Assembly: GCF_000621445.1 (NCBI RefSeq)
Contig: NZ_KK211277.1
Span: 186,001-250,000 of the forward strand
DNA: 64,000 nucleotides
DNA from: Alkalihalobacillus bogoriensis ATCC BAA-922
GTDB lineage: Bacteria > Bacillota > Bacilli > Bacillales > Bacillaceae_F
Direction of reading: 5' to 3'
Below are positions 55,764 to 64,000 of the stretch, piece after piece. Numbering within the stretch: the stretch's first letter is position 1; every line of letters begins with the position of its first letter. The notes under the pieces are model-generated. The model was not told where the DNA came from. It was given only the letters and a program-made list of their open reading frames with translations, and made no database searches. Position numbers and translations under genes: made by a program.

Positions 55764-56394
55764 ACTTCGTCATCCATGCTTCTGATGCAGGGTTTTCTCG
55801 CCATTGTTTTAATTTTTCAATTTGGTCATTTGTAATTTCATTTCGTTCTAATGACACTTCGAGCAATGCATCATAATCCGTTAATGTCACAGCCTCAATA
55901 TTGGCATTTTGTAAATTTATTTGGCCTGATTCAAGTCCGTATGTAAAAATTGCAACGACACCAACAACCTCAGCACCTGCCTCACGAACAGCTTCTGCTG
56001 CTGTCATTACACTTCCTCCGGTGGAAATTAAATCTTCAACAATCACCACACGGTCACCTTCATTAATCACACCTTCAATTTGATTGCCTTTTCCATGACC
56101 TTTTGATTTACTACGTATATAAGCCATCGGTAATTCCATTCTTTCACTGACCCATGCTGCATGAGGAATCCCCGCTGTTGCTGTGCCAGCGACTACATCG
56201 ACTCCATCAAAATGCTGTTCAATTAATTGAACAAGACCATCTGCAATCGCACGACGCACATTTGGGTAAGATAATGTTAAGCGATTGTCACAATAAATCG
56301 GTGATTTTAATCCAGAACTCCAAGTAAATGGGTCATTCGGCTTTAATGCGACAGCCTTTATATCTAATAAATGAGAGACGATTTCTCTTTTCAT
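55762..56394 (-). CDS. pyrE: Orotate phosphoribosyltransferase
   Basis: PyrE joins orotate and PRPP to make OMP. The 210-residue protein has [16 protein letters not shown] near residue 23, [36 protein letters not shown] and the PRPP loop [20 protein letters not shown]. Its ATG overlaps pyrF's stop by four bases (ATGA). It is the last gene of the pyr operon and is followed immediately by the terminator. In B. subtilis a cys operon follows pyrE; here rqcH follows instead. Confidence 0.97.
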   Translation of the reverse strand: MKREIVSHLLDIKAVALKPNDPFTWSSGLKSPIYCDNRLTLSYPNVRRAIADGLVQLIEQHFDGVDVVAGTATAGIPHAAWVSERMELPMAYIRSKSKGHGKGNQIEGVINEGDRVVIVEDLISTGGSVMTAAEAVREAGAEVVGVVAIFTYGLESGQINLQNANIEAVTLTDYDALLEVSLERNEITNDQIEKLKQWRENPASEAWMTK

Positions 56395-57104
56395 TCACTT
56401 TCACTCCATTCCTTTTTCACATTTTCATAAGCTTCGGCGGGGTTTTCGGATTTCGTTATCGTTCTCCCTACAACAATCCCCCAACTTCCTAATTCTCTTG
56501 CTTGTTTTGGTGTTGTTACACGTGTCTGATCCCCTATATCATCACCTAGCAATCGTATACCTGGAGTAACTGTTACAAAAGAAGAAGAACACACTTCTTT
56601 AATTAACGGAACTTCTAGCGGAGAACAAACCACACCATCTAAACCACTTTGTTCCGTTAGAGCAGCATATGATTTCACCGTGTCTTTGAGAGACCCAGGA
56701 ATTCCTAATTCTGAATTCATCATTGTCTCAGATGTGCTTGTTAATTGAGTCACTGCAATAAGCGCTGGCCGTTTTTGCCCAGATGTTGTTCCTGCCTCTA
56801 ATCCTTCTCTTGCTGCTATCATCATTTTTGAACCACCGGCAGCATGCACATTAACAATATCCACTTGTTGCTTAGCTAATACTTTCATGGCATGATGCAC
56901 TGTATTAGGAATATCATGAAGCTTTAAATCTAAAAAGATATGATGTCCCGCTTCTTTTAACTTTTCGAGGAAGTTTGGACCTAAGCTATAAAATAACTCC
57001 ATTCCCACCTTCACAAAAAGCGGTTTCCATTGAAAATGTTGCAAAAACGAAAATACAGCTTCTTCACTTGCAAAATCAAGTGCTATAATAATTGGCCTGT
57101 CCAT
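56391..57104 (-). CDS. pyrF: Orotidine 5'-phosphate decarboxylase
   Basis: PyrF decarboxylates OMP to UMP. The 237-residue TIM barrel begins [19 protein letters not shown] and has [14 protein letters not shown], the catalytic Lys/Asp motif [19 protein letters not shown] and [18 protein letters not shown], with [16 protein letters not shown] at the C-terminus. Its ATG is directly adjacent to the pyrD stop (TAAATG), with GGAGGGAG in the pyrD end as ribosome-binding site. It overlaps pyrE by four bases. Confidence 0.97.
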   Translation of the reverse strand: MDRPIIIALDFASEEAVFSFLQHFQWKPLFVKVGMELFYSLGPNFLEKLKEAGHHIFLDLKLHDIPNTVHHAMKVLAKQQVDIVNVHAAGGSKMMIAAREGLEAGTTSGQKRPALIAVTQLTSTSETMMNSELGIPGSLKDTVKSYAALTEQSGLDGVVCSPLEVPLIKEVCSSSFVTVTPGIRLLGDDIGDQTRVTTPKQARELGSWGIVVGRTITKSENPAEAYENVKKEWSESE

Positions 57105-58789
<1,685 letters not shown>

Positions 58790-58802
58790 TTGGATTTCCC
58801 CC

Positions 58803-61800
58803 TTAATTCATCACTGGCATACTTTCAGATGCAAAGGTAATGGACTCTAGTACTTTTAATAATGCCTCTGCTGTATCTAATGAGGTTAAACAAACAACTC
58901 CATTTTCAACTGATTCGCGGCGAATACGGAAGCCGTCACGGGCAGGTTGCTTTCCTTTTGTTAATGTATTAATAACAAATTGTGCTTCACCGTTACGAAT
59001 CACATCTAATAAGTTTGGTGTTGCATCTCCAATTTTATTTACAACTGTCACTGGAATCTTTTCTGCTTGGACAAGACTTGCTGTTCCCTCTGTCGCTAAA
59101 ACATTAAACCCAATGCGGTGGAAGCGGCGAACAAGCGCTAACGCTTCTTCTTTATCTTTATCAGCTATTGTAAATAATACCGACCCATGCTTTGGAATTT
59201 TCATTCCTGACGCAATTAACCCTTTGTAAAGTGCTTTTTCTAATGTGTAGTCCCGCCCCATTACTTCTCCTGTTGATTTCATTTCTGGTCCTAATGTAAT
59301 ATCAACACGTCTTAATTTTGCAAATGAGAATACCGGCACTTTTACAGACACTTGCTTTCCTTCTGGATGATATCCCGTTTCAAATCCTAATTCAGGTAGT
59401 TTTTGTCCTAGGATAGCTTTTGTAGCAATATTCGCCATCGCAACACCTGTAATTTTACTTAAAAACGGTACAGTTCGACTTGAACGCGGATTAACTTCAA
59501 GAACATATACTTCATTATCATGAAGAACAAATTGGATATTGAGTAAGCCGACAATACGAAGACCACGCGCGAGTGCAATTGTTCGGTCAATAATTTTTGC
59601 TTTTACTTCTTCAGACAATGTTTGTGGTGGATAAACCGCAATGGAGTCACCAGAGTGAACACCAGCACGCTCAATATGTTCCATAATCCCTGGAATATAA
59701 ACTGTTTCTCCATCAGAAATCGCATCGACTTCAATTTCTTTTCCTGTTAAATAACGGTCAATTAACACCGGATGTTTCGGATTCACTTTAACTGCCGTTT
59801 CCATATAATTTAATAACTCTTCTTCTTGGTAAACGATTTGCATCGCACGTCCACCTAAAACATATGACGGACGAACTAAAACCGGATAGCCGATTTCATT
59901 AGCAATCGTTACAGCTGCCTCTACAGAAGTCGCCGTTTTTCCTAATGGTTGAGGAATAGAAAGCTGTTGCAATGTATGTTCAAATTTATCACGGTTTTCT
60001 GCACGGTCCATATCTTCAAGTGCAGTTCCTAAAATTTTTACGCCTCTCTCTTGCAAGTCGGCTGCTAAATTAATCGCCGTTTGACCTCCAAATTGTACGA
60101 TGACTCCTTCTGGTTGTTCTTGGCGAATAACATGCATCACATCTTCAATCGTGAGCGGTTCAAAATATAATTTATCTGATGTACTGAAATCAGTTGAGAC
60201 TGTTTCTGGATTATTATTTATAATAATGGCTTCATAACCAGCTTCTTTAATCGCCCACACCGTATGAACAGTAGCATAATCAAACTCAATGCCTTGTCCA
60301 ATTCGAATAGGACCCGAACCTAAAACTAATATGCTCTTCTTCTCTGTAATGACAGATTCATTTTCCTCTTCATACGTCCCGTAATAATAAGGTGTAGCCG
60401 ATTCAAACTCAGCAGCACACGTATCGACCATTTTATATACCGGCATCATTCCATGTTGTTCACGTAAGGTAAAGACCTCAAGTTCTGTCATGTCCCATTG
60501 ATTAGCAATAAACGCATCCGCAAAGCCACGCTCTTTCGCTTCTTGTAATAGTTCAACATTTTGCTTATTTTCTTTTAATGTTTTTTCGAGTAATACAATT
60601 TTTTCAAGTTTTTGTAAAAAGAATGGATCAATTTTACTTAATTCCCAAATTTGTTTCACCGTATAGCCTCGACGAAATGCTTCCCCAATAACGAACAATC
60701 TTTCATCGTCCGCTGCTGCAATTCTGCGGTCGATTTCGTCATTATCAAGCTGAGCCATCTCCTCCACTTGAATATGTGTGACGTTGGATTCAAGTGAGCG
60801 AACCGCTTTTAATAATGACTCCTCTAAGTTTCTCCCGATCGCCATAACTTCTCCAGTTGCTTTCATTTGTGTTCCTAGTTTACGATTAGCAGACTCAAAT
60901 TTATCAAATGGCCAACGTGGGATTTTACTAACGACATAATCTAATGACGGTTCAAAACTTGCATATGTCGTTTGCGTAATTGGATTGATAATCTCATCTA
61001 ATGCATAACCAACGGCAATTTTTGCTGCGATTTTTGCAATTGGATAACCCGTTGCTTTTGAAGCAAGAGCAGAAGATCGACTTACCCGTGGGTTCACTTC
61101 AATTAAGTAATATTGGAAACTGTCTGGGTCTAAAGCAAATTGAACATTACAACCACCTTCTATTTTTAACGCACGAATAATACGAAGGGCAGAGTTACGT
61201 AACATTTGGTATTCACGGTCTGATAGTGTTTGACTCGGTGCAAATACGATTGAATCTCCTGTGTGTACACCAACAGGGTCGAAGTTTTCCATATTACAAA
61301 CCACAATCGCTTGGTCTTTTGCATCACGCATCACTTCATATTCAACTTCTTTAAACCCAGCAATGCTTTTTTCTAATAAACATTGGGTAACAGGACTATA
61401 TTTCAATCCACTAGAAACCGTTTCAATTAATTCTTCTTCATCGTGAACGATTCCACCACCTGTACCACCTAACGTATAAGCAGGTCTGACAATAATCGGA
61501 TATCCTACTCTTTCGACAAACTGATATGCTTCATCTAAGTTATGAACAATATCACTATCAGGAACTGGCTCTTGTAGTTCATTCATGAGAGTACGGAATA
61601 AATCACGGTCTTCCGCTTGTTTAATTGCATCTAGCTTTGTTCCTAATAATTCAATATTAAATTCATCTAAAATTCCTGACTCTTCTAACTCAACAGCCAT
61701 ATTTAGCCCTGTTTGTCCACCTAAAGTTGGCAATAAGCCATCTGGGCGTTCTTGACGAATAATTCGACTTACAAATTCAAACGTAATCGGCTCAATATAC

Positions 61801-61991
61801 ACTTTATCCGCCATAGTTGTATCTGTCATAATCGTGGCAGGGTTAGAATTAATTAAAATGACTTCATATCCTTCTTCTTTAAGGGCTTGACATGCTTGTG
61901 TTCCTGCATAATCAAACTCTGCTGCTTGTCCGATGACGATTGGACCAGAGCCAATCACTAATATCTTATTTATATCTGTTCGTTTTCCCAC
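58803..61991 (-). CDS. carB: Carbamoyl-phosphate synthase, pyrimidine-specific large chain
   Basis: CarB makes carbamoyl phosphate from ammonia released by CarA, bicarbonate and two ATP. The 1062-residue protein has two homologous ATP-grasp halves, each beginning [21 protein letters not shown] or [20 protein letters not shown], with [15 protein letters not shown] and [15 protein letters not shown], and a C-terminal MGS-like allosteric domain ([14 protein letters not shown]). The start is GTG at 61989-61991, six bases after AGGGGGAG; an upstream frame would place the ribosome-binding site inside the protein. It starts 13 bases after carA. Called pyrAB in B. subtilis. Confidence 0.97.
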   Translation of the reverse strand: MGKRTDINKILVIGSGPIVIGQAAEFDYAGTQACQALKEEGYEVILINSNPATIMTDTTMADKVYIEPITFEFVSRIIRQERPDGLLPTLGGQTGLNMAVELEESGILDEFNIELLGTKLDAIKQAEDRDLFRTLMNELQEPVPDSDIVHNLDEAYQFVERVGYPIIVRPAYTLGGTGGGIVHDEEELIETVSSGLKYSPVTQCLLEKSIAGFKEVEYEVMRDAKDQAIVVCNMENFDPVGVHTGDSIVFAPSQTLSDREYQMLRNSALRIIRALKIEGGCNVQFALDPDSFQYYLIEVNPRVSRSSALASKATGYPIAKIAAKIAVGYALDEIINPITQTTYASFEPSLDYVVSKIPRWPFDKFESANRKLGTQMKATGEVMAIGRNLEESLLKAVRSLESNVTHIQVEEMAQLDNDEIDRRIAAADDERLFVIGEAFRRGYTVKQIWELSKIDPFFLQKLEKIVLLEKTLKENKQNVELLQEAKERGFADAFIANQWDMTELEVFTLREQHGMMPVYKMVDTCAAEFESATPYYYGTYEEENESVITEKKSILVLGSGPIRIGQGIEFDYATVHTVWAIKEAGYEAIIINNNPETVSTDFSTSDKLYFEPLTIEDVMHVIRQEQPEGVIVQFGGQTAINLAADLQERGVKILGTALEDMDRAENRDKFEHTLQQLSIPQPLGKTATSVEAAVTIANEIGYPVLVRPSYVLGGRAMQIVYQEEELLNYMETAVKVNPKHPVLIDRYLTGKEIEVDAISDGETVYIPGIMEHIERAGVHSGDSIAVYPPQTLSEEVKAKIIDRTIALARGLRIVGLLNIQFVLHDNEVYVLEVNPRSSRTVPFLSKITGVAMANIATKAILGQKLPELGFETGYHPEGKQVSVKVPVFSFAKLRRVDITLGPEMKSTGEVMGRDYTLEKALYKGLIASGMKIPKHGSVLFTIADKDKEEALALVRRFHRIGFNVLATEGTASLVQAEKIPVTVVNKIGDATPNLLDVIRNGEAQFVINTLTKGKQPARDGFRIRRESVENGVVCLTSLDTAEALLKVLESITFASESMPVMN

Positions 61992-62004
61992 TTTTGTCTC
62001 CCCC

Positions 62005-63096
62005 TTAAGCGTTACGTACTTTTCCGTTTTTATATTCTTCAATCATACGAATAAATTTATCAAATAAATGGTTAGAATCTTCTGGGCCAGGTGATGCTTC
62101 TGGATGGTACTGAACACTAAACACAGGATGATCTATATGAGCAACCCCTTCTACCGTGCCGTCATTAACTGATACATGAGTCACTTTTAAACGAGTATTT
62201 TCAAGTGACTTCGGGTCAATCGTAAACCCATGATTTTGAGAGGTAATATCAATTTTTCCTGTTTCAAGTTCTTTTACTGGGTGGTTCGAACCACGGTGAC
62301 CGAATTTCATTTTTTCTGATTTCCCACCACATGCAAGTGAGATTAATTGATGACCTAAACAAATGCCGAAAATCGGAACTTTACCGATTAATCCTTTAAT
62401 TAATTCAATACCTTCTTCAACATCAGCAGGGTCTCCAGGGCCGTTTGATAACATAATTCCATCTGGATTTAACCGAAGGACTTCTTCTATTGATGCATTA
62501 AAAGGAACAACGATAACATCACAATCATAATGAATTAAGTTTCTAAGAATGCCGTGTTTGGCGCCAAAGTCAACGAGGACAACACGGTACCCTCTTCCTG
62601 GTGCATGGTACGGGTCTTTTGTTGACACACGAGCGACTTGGTTTATTTCTAATGGTTTTTCTCGTAATTGTGTAACTACCTCATCAACATTTGCTTCCAT
62701 ATTACAAAGCTTTCCTTTTAACGTTCCATGTTTTCGAATTAACCTAGTTAATTTTCTCGTATCAATGCCCTCTAATCCTGGAATTCCTTTAAAAGCAAGA
62801 AGGTCATGTAATGTTTCTTCGCTACGATAATTACTAGGGTACTCTGCCACTTCTTTTACAATCAAACCGTGGATAGCAGGTTCAATCGATTCAAAATCAT
62901 CACGGTTGACTCCATAATTCCCTATAAGAGGGTAAGTTAACGTTACAATTTGCCCGCAATATGATGGGTCTGAAAGGATTTCTTGATATCCTGTCATCCC
63001 TGTATTAAAAACGACTTCCCCATCATTTTCGATTTCACTTCCAAATGCTCTTCCAACAAACACCGTTCCATCTTCTAAAATTAATTGTCTTTTCAT
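62005..63096 (-). CDS. carA: Carbamoyl-phosphate synthase, pyrimidine-specific small chain
   Basis: CarA is the glutaminase subunit that supplies ammonia to CarB. The 363-residue protein has the N-terminal CPSase small-chain domain ([38 protein letters not shown]) and a C-terminal class I glutamine amidotransferase domain with the nucleophile in [17 protein letters not shown] and the His-x-Glu in [14 protein letters not shown]. The ATG at 63094-63096 follows AGGGGG; the frame is open 19 codons upstream into pyrC but not conserved. Two bases separate it from the pyrC stop. Called pyrAA in B. subtilis. Confidence 0.97.
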   Translation of the reverse strand: MKRQLILEDGTVFVGRAFGSEIENDGEVVFNTGMTGYQEILSDPSYCGQIVTLTYPLIGNYGVNRDDFESIEPAIHGLIVKEVAEYPSNYRSEETLHDLLAFKGIPGLEGIDTRKLTRLIRKHGTLKGKLCNMEANVDEVVTQLREKPLEINQVARVSTKDPYHAPGRGYRVVLVDFGAKHGILRNLIHYDCDVIVVPFNASIEEVLRLNPDGIMLSNGPGDPADVEEGIELIKGLIGKVPIFGICLGHQLISLACGGKSEKMKFGHRGSNHPVKELETGKIDITSQNHGFTIDPKSLENTRLKVTHVSVNDGTVEGVAHIDHPVFSVQYHPEASPGPEDSNHLFDKFIRMIEEYKNGKVRNA

Positions 63097-63098
63097 CG

Positions 63099-64000
63099 TT
63101 ATTCCCCCTTCTGCCAAACAAGCTTGCCTTCTACAAACGTATATGTTGGCCATCCTTTACATGTCCAGCCTGCAAATGGTGTGTTTTTCCCTTTTGATGC
63201 GAAATTGTCAGGATTGATTTTTTCTTCATGATGTAAATCAATGACGGTTATATCGGCCAAAGCCCCTTCCTCTAATGTTCCATATGGAAGTTGAAATGCA
63301 GATGCAGGCTTATTCGTTAGCCAATCGACAAGTTGCTTTAATGTCATCGTCCCCTTTTCTACTAAGTACGTATACATAAGTGGAAATGCGGTTTCTAACC
63401 CTACAATGCCAAATGGAGCTTTCTGCATTCCTGCCTCTTTTTCTTCTTTTGCATGTGGAGCATGGTCTGTAGCAATAAAATCAATTGTTCCATCTAATAA
63501 TCCTTCAATTAACGCTGTTTTATCTTCCGCTCCTCGTAGTGGAGGATTCATTTTATAATTGGGGTCAAGCCCTGGGATATCTTCATCACATAATAAAAGA
63601 TGGTGTGGCGTAACTTCAGCTGTAACATGAATACCCGCTTTTTTTGCATCACGGACAACACGAACCGATTCTTTCGTACTAATATGACACACATGATAAT
63701 GGGCATTTGCTGCTTCTGCTAACAGGACATCACGGGCAATATGAACCGATTCACAGACAGAAGGAATTCCATTGATTCCGTGCTTTTCTGAAAATTTTCC
63801 TTCGTGGACCGAACCTTGATTGATAAGTGTATTCTCTTCACAATGAGCGACAATCGCCATATTTTGTTTTGCCGCTTCTTTCATCGCTGCTAACATCATA
63901 CTTGCATCTTGGACGCCAACACCATCATCAGTAAAGGCAAAAGCGCCTGCTTGTTTTAATTGAGCAAAATCGGTTAACTCTTTACCTAATTGACGAGTAG
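63099..64000 (-). CDS. pyrC: Dihydroorotase (5' end outside the window)
   Basis: PyrC cyclises carbamoyl aspartate to dihydroorotate. About 300 C-terminal codons are present; the frame is open to the window edge at 64000, so the N-terminus with the first HxH zinc motif is missing. Visible zinc and substrate residues are His in [12 protein letters not shown], His in [12 protein letters not shown], Asp in [17 protein letters not shown], and [13 protein letters not shown]. The C-terminal [16 protein letters not shown] and [10 protein letters not shown] are typical amidohydrolase features. A Met at 63897-63899 starts a shorter frame but the preceding residues ([18 protein letters not shown]) are clearly PyrC. 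It precedes carA by two bases. Confidence 0.96.
   Translation of the reverse strand, partial: TRQLGKELTDFAQLKQAGAFAFTDDGVGVQDASMMLAAMKEAAKQNMAIVAHCEENTLINQGSVHEGKFSEKHGINGIPSVCESVHIARDVLLAEAANAHYHVCHISTKESVRVVRDAKKAGIHVTAEVTPHHLLLCDEDIPGLDPNYKMNPPLRGAEDKTALIEGLLDGTIDFIATDHAPHAKEEKEAGMQKAPFGIVGLETAFPLMYTYLVEKGTMTLKQLVDWLTNKPASAFQLPYGTLEEGALADITVIDLHHEEKINPDNFASKGKNTPFAGWTCKGWPTYTFVEGKLVWQKGE

Noticed and set aside
62005-64000. PyrR-binding attenuator of the pyr operon
   Set aside because: Such attenuators lie upstream of pyrR, pyrP and pyrB; that part of the operon is outside the window and no anti-terminator structure was seen between pyrC and carA.

Overview
The window is a piece of the conserved core chromosome of a low-GC, Gram-positive, spore-forming and flagellated Bacillaceae bacterium. 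The gene order is nearly that of the Bacillus subtilis segment from the pyr operon to the start of the fla/che operon, read in reverse because almost everything is on the minus strand. SpoVM (26 residues, not on most gene lists), a SASP-like protein and FlgB show sporulation and motility. Several features (LepB next to rplS, YlqG/YlqH, a SASP-like gene next to sucC) would fit an alkaliphile-type Bacillus (Alkalihalobacillus/Halalkalibacter-like), but the genus cannot be settled from sequence reading alone.

Layout from low to high coordinates. 1-127: 5' end of flgB. 463-7657: topA-trmFO-xerC-clpQ-clpY-codY, transcribed toward low coordinates from a clear sigma-A promoter before topA. 7838-8728: dprA. 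8826-10910: sucC-sucD. 11121-11605: a small pair (divergent alpha/beta SASP plus an acidic unknown). 11735-14504: ylqG-ylqH (FliK-C-like and FlhB-C-like) and rnhB. 14626-16586: rplS, signal peptidase I and rbgA. 16718-18994: rpsP-khpA, ylqD-rimM-trmD. 19079-25453: smc-ftsY and ylxM-ffh (SRP). 25577-25807: a lone plus-strand yfkK-type gene. 26000-32642: the fapR-plsX-fabD-fabG-acpA-rnc lipid operon, with recG above it. 32642-36385: yloU-fakA and sdaAB-sdaAA-recG. 36657-37126: rpmB (plus strand) and spoVM. 37331-42765: rlmN-prpC-prkC-rsgA-rpe. 42782-49925: remA-gmk-rpoZ and coaBC-priA-fmt-rsmB. 50032-53839: yloC and a Ca2+-type P-ATPase. 53966-55675: rqcH (plus strand). 55762-64000: pyrC-carA-carB-pyrK-pyrD-pyrF-pyrE, with pyrC running off the edge.

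The genes cover protein synthesis and quality control (RpsP, RplS, RpmB, RimM, TrmD, RbgA, RsgA, RlmN, RsmB, Fmt, RqcH), secretion (Ffh, FtsY, LepB), fatty-acid and phospholipid synthesis under FapR, serine deamination, DNA maintenance (TopA, SMC, RecG, PriA, DprA, RnhB, XerC), nutrient sensing (CodY, PrkC/PrpC) and pyrimidine synthesis. Many starts were moved inward from the longest possible frame because a Shine-Dalgarno sequence and family length agree on a later codon; several genes use GTG or TTG.

I found no mobile element, prophage, CRISPR array, tRNA or rRNA, and no convincing novel multi-gene system. The items most worth a second look are: the FliK-C-like/FlhB-C-like pair ylqG-ylqH; an Asp-to-Glu change at position 97 of RqcH; a ClpQ whose residue after Met is Thr rather than the Ser recalled for B. 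subtilis; a two-copy palindromic intergenic repeat beside terminators; a truncated-motif SASP coupled to an unknown acidic protein; and a long inverted repeat at the 5' end of the flgB leader.
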